From Gudongella sp034004165 (GTDB lineage Bacteria; Bacillota; Clostridia; Tissierellales; Tissierellaceae), in assembly GCA_034004165.1 (NCBI GenBank), contig JAVEXI010000030.1, forward strand, positions 1 to 22,251: a stretch of 22,251 nucleotides of DNA, written 5' to 3'. Of this stretch, positions 14,434-22,251 are shown in pieces (positions within the stretch are counted from its first letter, which is position 1; each line of letters opens with the position of its first letter). The notes below the pieces were generated by a model that saw only the letters and a list, made by a program, of their open reading frames with translations, was not told the origin of the DNA and ran no database searches. A program made the translations under genes and the position numbers.

Positions 14434-15651
14434 TTAAATTTCACTAAGAGGAATAGATGCATCAATAAATTTGCTCTCGTCGAGAGGTTCTTTTTTGTTT
14501 AATAGATTTTCAACATCCTCTCTTTCCTCAAACTTATTGGCGAATAATATTGCGAGAGGATAATTATTCTCGTCGACATACGCCACCGCAAATTGCCCAT
14601 CCTCCATCGCACCTCTTATAAAGATCTTATTCCAGCTCCTGGCATTTCCCAGGTACTCAATTGTTTGATCATATTGATCTGTCCAAAAATACGGATGCAC
14701 TTTATATGCATTACTTCTTTCGTTCATGATATTCTTAGCAATGGATAAACCCTGACTCCATGCATTTTCCCAGTGCTCAACGTGAATCATACGACCATTA
14801 TATGGCCACATTACTATATCTCCACCCGCATAAACATTAGGCATAGATGTTTCTCCGAACTCATTGACAATAATTGCACCTCGTTCAGACTTTAGAGAAT
14901 CAATTTTTAATGATGAATCAGGTTCTACGCCTACTGCAATAATTGCCATATCACATTTTATTTCTTTGCCACTTTTAGTTAGTATCGATGCTAGTTTTCC
15001 GCTGTCGTCTTTAATAAACTCTTCTGTTTCCTCGTTAAACAAGAAATTTACACCGTGGGACTGATGCATATGCGTAAAGTATTCTGATAGCTCATGCCCC
15101 AGTATTTTTTCAAGAGGCCTGCCTGAGCGTACCATTACAGACACCTTCTTGCCCATCTGAGTAAACGTCGATGCAAACTCCAACCCTATAAATCCAGTTC
15201 CAACTATAACAACATTTTCTGCATTTTTAGCCCATTTTTTAATTGCCAAAGCGTCTTTAAACTCACGAAGATAAAAAATTCCACTGGCATCATCACCAGG
15301 CAATGAAACCCTCCTTAATTTAGAGCCTGTCGCTATAACTAAATGGTTGTATGGAATAGCTTCATTATCATCTGTTGTTACAACTTTGCCCTCCCAGTCA
15401 ATAGAGGCAACTTTCGTATTCAATTTAAGATTTATATTATGCTTGTCATAGTACTCCAATTTCTTTATAAAAGGAGGATTCATATCATCTACATCCATCA
15501 TCCACTCTTTAGAAAGAGGATATGGATTATATGGAAACACCTCTTTTCTATCAATGAGGGTAATATCTCCGTCAAATTTATTTCTGACCAATTCACTCAT
15601 AGTGTACGTACCTGTAACTGAACCGCCAATAATAACAACTTTGTCCTTCAT
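14434..15651 (-). CDS. FAD-dependent NAD(P)H oxidoreductase of the ferredoxin reductase (BphA4-like) type
   Basis: A 405-residue two-dinucleotide-fold flavoprotein. The FAD site begins VVIIGGSVTG (5-14), where serine replaces the middle glycine, as in many BphA4-like GASAAG loops. ATGS (107-110) follows, then the NAD site VVIVGTGFIGLEFA (147-160) and the second FAD motif VYAGGD (273-278). The C-terminal domain has PYFWTDQYD (320-328), typical of rubredoxin/ferredoxin reductases. It should pass electrons from NAD(P)H to a small iron-sulfur or rubredoxin partner, which is not encoded here. No redox cysteine pair is seen, so disulfide reductase activity is unlikely. GGGAGTG lies before the ATG. 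Confidence 0.88.
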   Translation of the reverse strand: MKDKVVIIGGSVTGTYTMSELVRNKFDGDITLIDRKEVFPYNPYPLSKEWMMDVDDMNPPFIKKLEYYDKHNINLKLNTKVASIDWEGKVVTTDDNEAIPYNHLVIATGSKLRRVSLPGDDASGIFYLREFKDALAIKKWAKNAENVVIVGTGFIGLEFASTFTQMGKKVSVMVRSGRPLEKILGHELSEYFTHMHQSHGVNFLFNEETEEFIKDDSGKLASILTKSGKEIKCDMAIIAVGVEPDSSLKIDSLKSERGAIIVNEFGETSMPNVYAGGDIVMWPYNGRMIHVEHWENAWSQGLSIAKNIMNERSNAYKVHPYFWTDQYDQTIEYLGNARSWNKIFIRGAMEDGQFAVAYVDENNYPLAILFANKFEEREDVENLLNKKEPLDESKFIDASIPLSEI

Positions 15652-15710
15652 ATCTTCACTCCCTTATCAACCTTCAAATAATACTTAAGCATCTAATTCA
15701 TACTACCTCG

Positions 15711-15740
15711 CTTATACCCATTTTGATTTTATTTCCACAA
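15711..15740 (-). promoter_or_regulatory. Possible promoter of the FAD oxidoreductase
   Basis: On the minus strand TTGTGG (15735-15740) and TATAAG (15711-15716) are 18 bases apart, about 60 bases before the start. Confidence 0.35.
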
Positions 15741-15755
15741 ATAGCCATTATGGGT

Positions 15756-17060
15756 TTAATTATTGGTAGTTATTATTTGCTTATTCCTTTTCTCAATATA
15801 TAAAATTTCATCTGCATGTCTAAGTAAATTTTCGGTTGATATACTGTCATCTGTTTTAGTGGCTACGCCAAGAGAAATACTTAAAGTGGGGTTATCTGAG
15901 TCCATGTTATTATTCTTTATTGCATTGTGTATACGTTTCATAATTTCTTTGGCTCTTTTTTCAGTCGTATTTGGTAGTAAGATTGAAAATTCATCTCCTC
16001 CGATTCTTGCGAATACATCTCCTTTTCTGAGTACTCCAGATACAACATCAGCGCATCTTACTAAAACATCATCTCCATAAAGATGACCGAAGTTGTCATT
16101 AATATATTTTAATCGATCTATATCAAATATAATAATCGATAATGGATACAATTGCTGTTTATCAAACTCGTTAAGTTGCTTTGAATAGTACGCACGATTA
16201 TAAATGCCTGTCAGATGGTCTTGCATAGATAAAACTTCAAGTTTTTTCTCATTTTCTATACGCTCGTTTATATTGTGGGCAATGCAAATAAGGTGCTGTT
16301 CTTCACTAGAAAATTCATCCAAATAAGAGAATTTGACTGTATACCATTCTAAACTATTATCTTTGTGGCGAAGCTGGCACTCGTAAGTGAAAACAATTTT
16401 CTCATCAAATGCATTTCTCACTCGAGTTATAAATCTTTCAATATTTTCTGTTTGGATAATTTTCAATAATCCAGTTCCTGAGAGTTCTTCCTGTGAATAT
16501 CCGAAAGTTTCTTCGCAATTAGGGGAAATATATTTGCATTCACCGTGAATATTGACAACAAATACTGTATCAGCTAAGCTTTCGACAAAGCTTCTAAATT
16601 TATTCTCACTCTTAATTAATTGTCTCTCAGCATTTTTTCTTTCAGTTATATCCTGACAAAAACATAATATTAGATTCTTACCGGGAAATTCATCTATGCT
16701 GATTCCTGTTCCACTAACTTCGACATCATAAACGCTTCCATCCTTACGACGATGCTGTGCTTCAAAAGTCGTATCAACTTTTGAGATATCGCTATAAATA
16801 GACTTAATGTCATCCATACTTATGTTGGCATCATAATCCCACGTATACATTGTTTTGAGCTCATCCTGTGTGTATCCTAGCATATCTGCAAATCTCTGGT
16901 TAGCTCCCATGATTTGATGCTCTTGATTGACTACTACCATGCCCAATTTTGCATGATTTAATAAATTTAAAATCACACTTTCACGCTCTGAGAAATCAGT
17001 TCCTAAGATTTCAAGTAAATCTTTTCTACATTTTGTCTCATCTTTCTTAGAATTCCCCAT
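15756..17060 (-). CDS. PAS-PAS-GGDEF diguanylate cyclase with inhibitory site
   Basis: A 434-residue protein without membrane segments. Two PAS domains (about 25-145 and 150-270) each end in the usual PAC-like strand (LCFCQDITERKNAE, then IAHNINERIENEKK). The GGDEF domain (about 275-432) has DHLTGIYNR (281-289), FDIDRLKYINDNFGH (312-326) and the intact active-site GGDEF (354-358). R345-K-G-D348 sits at the normal distance for the RxxD product-inhibition site. It should make cyclic di-GMP under control of a soluble or redox signal sensed by the PAS domains. Start: ATG 17060 with GGGGG (17068-17072) seven bases upstream; TTG at 17081 with GAAAGG is a weaker alternative. It is second in an operon with another cyclase. 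Confidence 0.9.
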   Translation of the reverse strand: MGNSKKDETKCRKDLLEILGTDFSERESVILNLLNHAKLGMVVVNQEHQIMGANQRFADMLGYTQDELKTMYTWDYDANISMDDIKSIYSDISKVDTTFEAQHRRKDGSVYDVEVSGTGISIDEFPGKNLILCFCQDITERKNAERQLIKSENKFRSFVESLADTVFVVNIHGECKYISPNCEETFGYSQEELSGTGLLKIIQTENIERFITRVRNAFDEKIVFTYECQLRHKDNSLEWYTVKFSYLDEFSSEEQHLICIAHNINERIENEKKLEVLSMQDHLTGIYNRAYYSKQLNEFDKQQLYPLSIIIFDIDRLKYINDNFGHLYGDDVLVRCADVVSGVLRKGDVFARIGGDEFSILLPNTTEKRAKEIMKRIHNAIKNNNMDSDNPTLSISLGVATKTDDSISTENLLRHADEILYIEKRNKQIITTNN

Positions 17061-17082
17061 TTTATTACCCCCAAACAACAAT

Positions 17083-19068
17083 TTAGCCTTTCAAAATTCC
17101 ACCGTTTTTATTTAACTCCATACCTTCTGAGTAAAACTCGAAAGTATTTCCTTTTGTTTTTTTAGCCTGATACATAGCCATATCTGCATAATAAAACATT
17201 TGTTTATAGTTAGCTAAATCTTTACTGTAAAGAGATATACCTATACTTATGCCAGAATTTACCCTGCTTTCCCCTATCTCGTAGTCTTCCAAGCTAGATT
17301 CAATTATTTTTTTAGCTGTACCTATTATATCTTCTCTGCTTTCATAGATTTGGAATACTGCGAACTCATCTCCACCCATTCTTGCAACTAAGATACTATC
17401 CGATGACTCTTCTGCAACTTTCTTAAGCCTGTTAGCCACTTGTTTTAAAACTGAATCTCCAGCAAGGTGCCCATAATTATCATTTATATCCTTAAAATCA
17501 TCTAAATCTAGAATCATAAGAGCATAATTCAAATAAGGATTTTCACTGATCTTTAACTTAACCTTATCTTCAAAATCTCTTCGGTTTATTAGATCAGTTA
17601 AATAGTCGTGCGTAGCCTGATACTTTGCCTGCTCTTCTTCTATTCTTCTATCATTAATATTTGTGGCGATTCCAATTATTTCTAGTATCTTATTATCTTC
17701 ATCAAAAATGGGACTTACGAAGTGCTCGTAATGATTGCCATCGTAACTGATTTGGAATCTCTTAGACTTTCCATCAAAGACTTCTTTAACTAACTCTTTA
17801 AACTCTTCAACATATTCATCGGAATAAAAGTCTCTTAAGGATCTATATGACGATTCCAAGGAAATTTCTTTTTCTTTAATAATATCTTTGCCGTAGTTGT
17901 ATGTCAGCATCAGCTCTCCGCCTTTTTGTCTGCACTTGTAAATATTTTCTGGGAGCAGAGCTATATTTCTTGTAAATGTTTCAATTTCTTCATTTCGCTC
18001 CTTTTCAAAGGTTAATAAATTTCGATATTTGCTTACAATTATGAATAATCCCAGGTATAAAACGCCAAGAGTGAATACTAAAAGTACAAGGAAAATAGTT
18101 GTAATCTGATTTACAAAGATCTCTCTGTCTTTATCATCTAACAATATGCTTATTAGATATTTACTGCCTGCATCCTCTGCTGGGCTCATAAAAATCGTCG
18201 TTTTACTTCCTTCATAATCAAAAGTGAAACTCTGATCCTCTTTGATAGAATATAAATCATCTGGCGTAAGACCTGATTCTTTAAGTAAATCCAATTTGAA
18301 TGTCCCATATAAAATGGTTGGGGATTCTGGATTTCTAAAATCATTATTATACGTTTTCTCATACGATTCAAGATCTATCAAAGTGATCTTATCAATATAT
18401 GTGATTTCACTCTCCAGGTGCTCAAAAAACTGATCCAACATGTTTTTTATAGCTCCTGAATCACTATTATCGTCTTGAACAATTCCATTAATTATGTAAT
18501 CGTGATCTTCATTAAAATAATAAGCATACCTATAGAAACCATCAGCATAGTATGACTTACTCCTAGGCCCTAACCAGAAATCCTTAAAGTAATAACCCTC
18601 CACTTTGGGAATTTGTCCTAAAAACAAACTCTTGAAGGCGTCATTCCAATAGCCCCAATCGTCAGTCCTCTCGCCTACTTCGTCTGGAAAGGTTGAATTG
18701 TGGACATACATTCCATCATTATCCTTCGCAATTATGGCAATTGCAAAGAGGCCATATTCCTGACAATAGTCTTTTAATAGTTTTCTGCTGATACTCTTTA
18801 GTGGTACATCTTGCATCTGCAATTGCAATGCATTTAGCCTGTAATGCAAGTCATCCGCCATCGATTGTTCATATACTTCTGTATAGTCCCCTGACAAATC
18901 GATTGTTTTTCTGAATACGTTACTGTAGTTTTTCAATTGATAGTTATAATATGTATTGAAAATGTCATTAACATTACTTACAAAATACATAAAACCTATA
19001 AGTATGACAATCGAAATAATAATACCAACATTGATTAAGGTACTATTAACTCTGCTCATTCTATTCAT
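17083..19068 (-). CDS. Membrane-bound GGDEF diguanylate cyclase with extracytoplasmic sensor
   Basis: A 661-residue protein. Membrane segment one (12-31) is followed by a large external domain (32-320) with Cache-like character (IIAKDNDGMYVHNSTFPDE near 112-130), then membrane segment two (about 323-346), a divergent PAS-like region (365-478) and a GGDEF domain (about 480-650) with THDYLTDLINRR (486-497), DLDDFKDINDNYGHLAGD (521-538) and intact GGDEF (565-569). The RxxD inhibitory site is absent: the equivalent stretch reads ESSDSILVA. It should make cyclic di-GMP in response to an external small molecule. Start moved to ATG 19068: GGGAGG (19075-19080) is six bases upstream, whereas the longer frame from 19125 has no ribosome site and would place that GGGAGG inside the gene. 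Confidence 0.92.
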   Translation of the reverse strand: MNRMSRVNSTLINVGIIISIVILIGFMYFVSNVNDIFNTYYNYQLKNYSNVFRKTIDLSGDYTEVYEQSMADDLHYRLNALQLQMQDVPLKSISRKLLKDYCQEYGLFAIAIIAKDNDGMYVHNSTFPDEVGERTDDWGYWNDAFKSLFLGQIPKVEGYYFKDFWLGPRSKSYYADGFYRYAYYFNEDHDYIINGIVQDDNSDSGAIKNMLDQFFEHLESEITYIDKITLIDLESYEKTYNNDFRNPESPTILYGTFKLDLLKESGLTPDDLYSIKEDQSFTFDYEGSKTTIFMSPAEDAGSKYLISILLDDKDREIFVNQITTIFLVLLVFTLGVLYLGLFIIVSKYRNLLTFEKERNEEIETFTRNIALLPENIYKCRQKGGELMLTYNYGKDIIKEKEISLESSYRSLRDFYSDEYVEEFKELVKEVFDGKSKRFQISYDGNHYEHFVSPIFDEDNKILEIIGIATNINDRRIEEEQAKYQATHDYLTDLINRRDFEDKVKLKISENPYLNYALMILDLDDFKDINDNYGHLAGDSVLKQVANRLKKVAEESSDSILVARMGGDEFAVFQIYESREDIIGTAKKIIESSLEDYEIGESRVNSGISIGISLYSKDLANYKQMFYYADMAMYQAKKTKGNTFEFYSEGMELNKNGGILKG

Positions 19069-19074
19069 TAAAAT

Positions 19075-19080
19075 CCTCCC
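19075..19080 (-). promoter_or_regulatory. Ribosome binding site that sets the cyclase start
   Basis: GGGAGG, six bases before ATG 19068. Just upstream (19082-19103) a weak hairpin with CACG/CGTG ends and several G-T pairs adjoins it and could influence ribosome access. Confidence 0.65.
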
Positions 19081-19146
19081 AGCACGCAAGGTTAATCCCA
19101 CGTGTTCATGTGTTTCTGTATTCATTATAACTTTAAATGGCTAAGT

Positions 19147-19175
19147 TTTATATAGGTATGTTAGTTTCTTGGCAA
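19147..19175 (-). promoter_or_regulatory. Promoter of the tandem cyclase operon
   Basis: On the minus strand TTGCCA (19170-19175) and TATAAA (19147-19152) lie 17 bases apart, leaving an untranslated leader of roughly 75 bases. Confidence 0.6.
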
Positions 19176-19237
19176 ATAACCACGGATTTTACTTCTTTTG
19201 GGACTTTCCGCTTAGTTATAAAGGCTAAAATTTAATA

Positions 19238-19261
19238 AAAGCCTACTATCAAGTAGGCTTT
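19238..19261 (-). terminator. Terminator of the ABC transporter operon
   Basis: AAAGCCTAC and GTAGGCTTT pair perfectly around TATCAA; on the minus strand an interrupted T-rich tail follows. Confidence 0.65.
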
Positions 19262-19263
19262 GC

Positions 19264-19300
19264 ATGGACCCGGGCAGACCGCGGGGACTGACCCCGCGGG
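19264..19300. repeat. GC-rich palindromic element
   Basis: CCGCGGGG (19279-19286) and CCCCGCGG (19292-19299) pair around ACTGA, flanked by CCCGGG at 19269-19274. The stretch is strikingly GC-rich in AT-rich surroundings and sits between the desulfidase stop and its terminator. It looks like a dispersed extragenic palindrome. Confidence 0.55.
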
Positions 19301-19301
19301 T

Positions 19302-19853
19302 TCATTCCAAAAATGTCTTAATATTATCCAGTGAATTGTATACATCATTTTCATCTATAGCAGTAAATTTAATGTCTATATTATATTCACTTAAATATTT
19401 TTGAAATTCTTCCATAAATACTCCTGGTGCTTCAATTTCCTTTAAATCTTTAATCTTATGATCTAAATCATCTTTTGAAGATGAATCACCTTCCCAGTCT
19501 CCTGAGCATGTGAAGTTTACTCCACAACTTGGACTGCCGTCAATCCCAATAACACCAACTATTTCATATCCTGTGTCAATATAGCTTTTTAATTGCCATA
19601 CTATTGGTTTCAACATCTCCCTACAATTTTCTCTATAGAATAATGTATCAAATTGCTCCTTTACATGACCCCATCGCTTTATTCCATATACTATCATCTC
19701 AGGACAAGGAAGTTGCATAACACCCAGTTTCTTTTCGTCAATAAGATCGACTAACTCTTTGATAATCCCCTGGTACTGACTTAGACCTTCTACCTTTGAA
19801 TTTGCATTCAATATACAATGTGAAACTAGTATGATTTTTTTACTTCTTAACAT
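19302..19853 (-). CDS. TudS-related putative desulfidase (DUF523-like)
   Basis: A 183-residue soluble protein. Three cysteines stand where DUF523/TudS proteins bind a [4Fe-4S] cluster: C13 in VSHCILN, C50 in LPCPE and C110 in GSPSCGV; C77 and C116 are extra. TudS removes sulfur from thiouracil. This shorter relative fits the CD3072-type subgroup, which is only predicted to be a desulfidase. It is the last gene of the transporter operon, 24 bases after the ATPase, so it may act on the imported compound, or supply or scavenge sulfide. AGGAAGTGAT precedes the ATG. The C-terminal 60 residues are acidic and less conserved in appearance. Confidence 0.82.
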   Translation of the reverse strand: MLRSKKIILVSHCILNANSKVEGLSQYQGIIKELVDLIDEKKLGVMQLPCPEMIVYGIKRWGHVKEQFDTLFYRENCREMLKPIVWQLKSYIDTGYEIVGVIGIDGSPSCGVNFTCSGDWEGDSSSKDDLDHKIKDLKEIEAPGVFMEEFQKYLSEYNIDIKFTAIDENDVYNSLDNIKTFLE

Positions 19854-19877
19854 TTTATCACTTCCTATAAATTTGCT

Positions 19878-20903
19878 TTACAGAACAATTAAATCTTCTT
19901 TCTTCACTAAAAGATAAACATGTTGACCTACATGAAATAAACTTCCACTGTTATTTAAAACATCAACCTGAAATAAAAAGTCTCTGACCTTTACTGTATA
20001 GCGAATTATATTTCCTTGGGGCAGTATTTTAATAACTTCTCCAGTAAATTCATGATGCTTCTCAATCTCTAAATATTTTGAATCTGAAATCTCTATAAGT
20101 TCAGGTCTGATGGCGTTATCGTTAAATAAAATATATTCATTTAATGATTCTGGTCCAATAATTTGTGAAAATTCATCGTGCGATAACATATTGTAATTCC
20201 CAATAAAACCAGCAGCAAAAGAATTTTTAGGATTTCCATAAAGTTCAAATGGGTTCCCAGATTGTTCTATGACTCCATCTTTCATTAGATGTATGGTATC
20301 AGACATCGTCATTGCCTCATCCTGGTCGTGAGTTACAAATATAGAAGTCATCTCAAGTTCCTGGTGTATTTCCTTTATCCTCGACTGTAGAGCTTTTCTC
20401 AGCTTCGCATCTATTGCACTTAAAGGTTCATCCAGCAGCAATACTTTTGGCCTTGTCACTATAGACCTAGCTAAAGCGACTCTTTGCTGCTCACCACCAG
20501 ACAGCTGTGCAGGGAAATTGTTCTCTTTTCCCTTTAAGTCAACCATTTCTATAGCATTTATAACGCGACTATGAATCTCTTCTTTGTTCATTTTTTTCAT
20601 TTTTAAACCGAAAGCTATATTTTTGTACACTGTCAGATTTGGGAAAAGACTATATTGCTGAAAGATCATTCCCACGTTTCTTTCTCTAGGATTAACATCA
20701 GTGATATCTTGACCATCAAGATAAATTCTCCCGCTGCTCACCTTTTCAAGCCCTGCAAAACAGCGCAACAGGGTGCTCTTCCCACACCCAGAAGCACCTA
20801 GTAAAGTTACAAATTCTCCCTTTTGTATGGTCAGATTTGTCTTCTTTAAAACATGGTTATTACCAAAATATTTTTCAATATCTCGAAATTCAATATATGA
20901 CAT
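19878..20903 (-). CDS. ABC transporter ATPase with C-terminal TOBE-like domain
   Basis: A 341-residue ATPase. Walker A GASGCGKST (36-44), Q-loop FQQYSLFP (Q82), signature LSGGEQQ (134-140), Walker B VLLLDEP (154-160), D-loop SAID and switch H192 are intact. Residues 240-341 form an extra beta-rich region like the TOBE domain of PotA/CysA-type ATPases. Nitrate/sulfonate/thiamine-precursor systems with NMT1-like receptors usually use a short ATPase near 250 residues, so this length is unusual for the operon type. Start: AGAGGG (20910-20915) is six bases before ATG 20903 and abuts ATG 20909, so the internal one was chosen. It powers the permease encoded upstream. Confidence 0.93.
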   Translation of the reverse strand: MSYIEFRDIEKYFGNNHVLKKTNLTIQKGEFVTLLGASGCGKSTLLRCFAGLEKVSSGRIYLDGQDITDVNPRERNVGMIFQQYSLFPNLTVYKNIAFGLKMKKMNKEEIHSRVINAIEMVDLKGKENNFPAQLSGGEQQRVALARSIVTRPKVLLLDEPLSAIDAKLRKALQSRIKEIHQELEMTSIFVTHDQDEAMTMSDTIHLMKDGVIEQSGNPFELYGNPKNSFAAGFIGNYNMLSHDEFSQIIGPESLNEYILFNDNAIRPELIEISDSKYLEIEKHHEFTGEVIKILPQGNIIRYTVKVRDFLFQVDVLNNSGSLFHVGQHVYLLVKKEDLIVL

Positions 20904-20960
20904 TCTCATCCCTCTAAACTATCTTTTGTAATTCAAAACTCGAAAATTAATAAAGTTACT

Positions 20961-21962
20961 CTATTTCTCTCTTGCGTTTTCAACATAGCTCATATCGATT
21001 ATATTATCATAACCAATAGGTTCCTGGATAATTCCTTGCTCCAGACAAAATTCTTCAATAGCATTATATCCTTCTCTGCTATAATTACCATCTGTTGTAA
21101 GAGAATCTCTTAAGATTGTTATTACTTCAACCATATCCAATCCTTCAAACATTGGCTGTGCAACCTCTGCAATTTCTTCATTTGTTTTCCCATTTTGCCA
21201 TTCTATCGCCCTCATAACAGCATTTACAAATTTTTGTACTGTCTCTGGGTTTTCTTCAGCATACTTTTTCGTAACAGTAACCATTTGTGATTCATAGAAC
21301 TCTGTACCATAAATAGCCTTATGCTGTTCTGGATCCATCGTATTAACAACAATATTAGCATTAATCTCGCCAAGCTTATCTATGTATATACCATCAAAAT
21401 AAGCAGCTGAAATCGTTCCTTGTTTCAATGCAGCCAGCGCAGCTCCGTATTCAATGTTTATCCATTCAACATCATTAACACTAAGTCCTGATTCAGCCAG
21501 AACTGATGCTACAAATGAGTAAGGCGCTGATCCAGGCATACCACCAAAGATTGCTTTACCCTTTAATTCTTCCAGATTTTTAATTTCTGAATTAGTTGCA
21601 AACATATATTGCTTGCTTCTAACTGTAGGTAAAATAATTGTCGATTCCAGACCTTCTTCAAATGCCCTTAAGACAGGTTCTGTTGAAAGCATACAAAATT
21701 GTGAATCTCCAGCATGCATTCCTTGAAATGCTATTGGTCCATCTTTGAAAACAACAAACTCAGTTTCTAATCCTTCTTCCTCAAAATATCCAAGCATTTC
21801 TGCAACATAAACTGGCAACCATGATTCTCCTCGCATTTCAGAAATTATGATCTTCGTAGTTTTATCAGTTCCCCCATTCGTATTGTCTGGTGCTTTTGAA
21901 CATGCTGTTGCAAAAGATAAAACCATCACAAGAACTAAAAACAACATAAATATTTTCTTCAT
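20961..21962 (-). CDS. NMT1/THI5-like ABC transporter substrate-binding lipoprotein
   Basis: A 333-residue lipoprotein with a signal peptide and lipobox ATAC, C21 lipidated, then an N/G/T/D-rich spacer. The mature domain (about 37-270) has the features of the NMT1/THI5/SsuA group: WLPVYVAEMLGYFEEEGLETEFV (48-70), GMHAGDSQFC (81-90) and NLEELKGKAIFGGMPGSAPY near 128-147. Members bind small organic molecules such as pyrimidine thiamine precursors, sulfonates or taurine; the ligand cannot be fixed from sequence. The downstream desulfidase makes a sulfur-bearing ligand attractive. AAAGGAGAG lies upstream of the ATG. It is 34 bases after the permease gene. Confidence 0.92.
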   Translation of the reverse strand: MKKIFMLFLVLVMVLSFATACSKAPDNTNGGTDKTTKIIISEMRGESWLPVYVAEMLGYFEEEGLETEFVVFKDGPIAFQGMHAGDSQFCMLSTEPVLRAFEEGLESTIILPTVRSKQYMFATNSEIKNLEELKGKAIFGGMPGSAPYSFVASVLAESGLSVNDVEWINIEYGAALAALKQGTISAAYFDGIYIDKLGEINANIVVNTMDPEQHKAIYGTEFYESQMVTVTKKYAEENPETVQKFVNAVMRAIEWQNGKTNEEIAEVAQPMFEGLDMVEVITILRDSLTTDGNYSREGYNAIEEFCLEQGIIQEPIGYDNIIDMSYVENAREK

Positions 21963-21996
21963 AACTCTTATCTCTCCTTTAAATATAATAACTAGC

Positions 21997-22251
21997 TTAC
22001 GTATCCCTTCTGTAATTCATTGATAAATCTGCGGTTGCTCTCCAAGAAAGAAGATACTTTTCAACCTTATCAAGCAAATAATTCAAAACTATTCCTACTA
22101 TCAACAGAATAAAAATGCAAGACATAACACGAGCTATATTTAAGAAAGAACTTGCGTAAGCTATCATCCAGCCAAACCCTGATGATGAACCAATATATTC
22201 TCCAAATATTGCACCCACTAGACTAGACCCTAACCCTACCCGAATCCCGGA
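21997..22251 (-). CDS. ABC transporter permease, C-terminal fragment at window edge
   Basis: The frame is open to the right edge, giving 84 residues plus a stop. It shows the end of a binding-protein-dependent permease: GIRVGLGSSLVGAIFGEYIG, then GFGWMIAYASSFLN and a last membrane helix CIFILLIVGIVLNYLLDKVEKYLL. This matches SsuC/TauC-type permeases and fits the NMT1-like receptor. The cytoplasmic EAA loop lies outside the window. The GTG at 22218 is an internal valine, not a start. Confidence 0.9.
   Translation of the reverse strand, partial: SGIRVGLGSSLVGAIFGEYIGSSSGFGWMIAYASSFLNIARVMSCIFILLIVGIVLNYLLDKVEKYLLSWRATADLSMNYRRDT

Noticed and set aside
19076..19110. Possible cyclic di-GMP riboswitch, from the GCACGCAAGG string
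   Set aside because: The match to the GEMM start is on the strand opposite to the cyclase transcript and the remaining conserved helices are absent.
19069..19125. Longer N-terminus for the membrane cyclase
   Set aside because: No ribosome site lies before 19125, whereas GGGAGG is placed ideally before ATG 19068; the extra 19 residues would precede the membrane anchor without purpose.

Overview
The window is AT-rich DNA with dense, short-gapped genes, strong AGGAGG-type ribosome binding sites and several T-tailed hairpin terminators. Gene content (selenium-trafficking cluster, DUF1538/PII pair, DUF4342 protein with a two-component system, TudS-related desulfidase, several GGDEF proteins) points to an anaerobic Gram-positive of the class Clostridia, perhaps the Peptostreptococcales/Tissierellales side. 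That placement is inference from families, not from a marker gene. No rRNA, tRNA, CRISPR array, transposase or phage gene was seen. No gene-free gap exceeds about 230 bases.

Layout. 1-1192 (-): membrane-anchored metallophosphoesterase, cut by the left edge. 1358-2414 (+): DUF1538 membrane protein and a divergent PII regulator. 2417-3481 (-): DUF218/YdcF-like membrane protein. 3639-4529 (-): divergent ketopantoate hydroxymethyltransferase (PanB)-like enzyme, alone between two hairpins. 4748-7443 (-): operon of a DUF4342 protein, an OmpR-family response regulator and a sensor kinase. 7638-11431: divergent selenium/sulfur module, with yedE - TusA-like - DUF3343 leftward and a class V aminotransferase-fold desulfurase/lyase - LysR rightward, sharing a 197-base promoter region with a 10-base inverted repeat. 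11445-13143 (-): nucleotidyltransferase-like protein and a conserved protein of unproven function. 13372-14355 (+): orphan lipoprotein. 14434-15651 (-): FAD/NAD reductase. 15756-19068 (-): two tandem GGDEF proteins. 19302-22251 (-): ABC transporter operon (permease cut by the right edge, lipoprotein receptor, ATPase) ending in a TudS-related putative desulfidase.

Working together. The 7.6-11.4 kb block is best read as selenium uptake and delivery: YedE as membrane transporter, TusA-like and DUF3343 proteins as small thiol carriers, the PLP enzyme as the source of Se/S, and the co-transcribed LysR protein as regulator. The last operon couples import of a small organic molecule to a predicted Fe-S desulfidase, a second sulfur-related theme. 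DUF1538/PII looks like a membrane protein gated by its own small signalling protein. The tandem cyclases differ in whether they keep the product-inhibition site.

Four coding starts were moved inward from the longest frame because the ribosome binding site fits only the internal ATG (DUF4342, both GGDEF genes, the ABC ATPase). The most notable items are the PanB-like protein that seems to lack the PanB metal ligands, the DUF1538/PII pair, the shared operator of the selenium module, the transporter/desulfidase operon and a GC-rich palindrome at 19264-19300.
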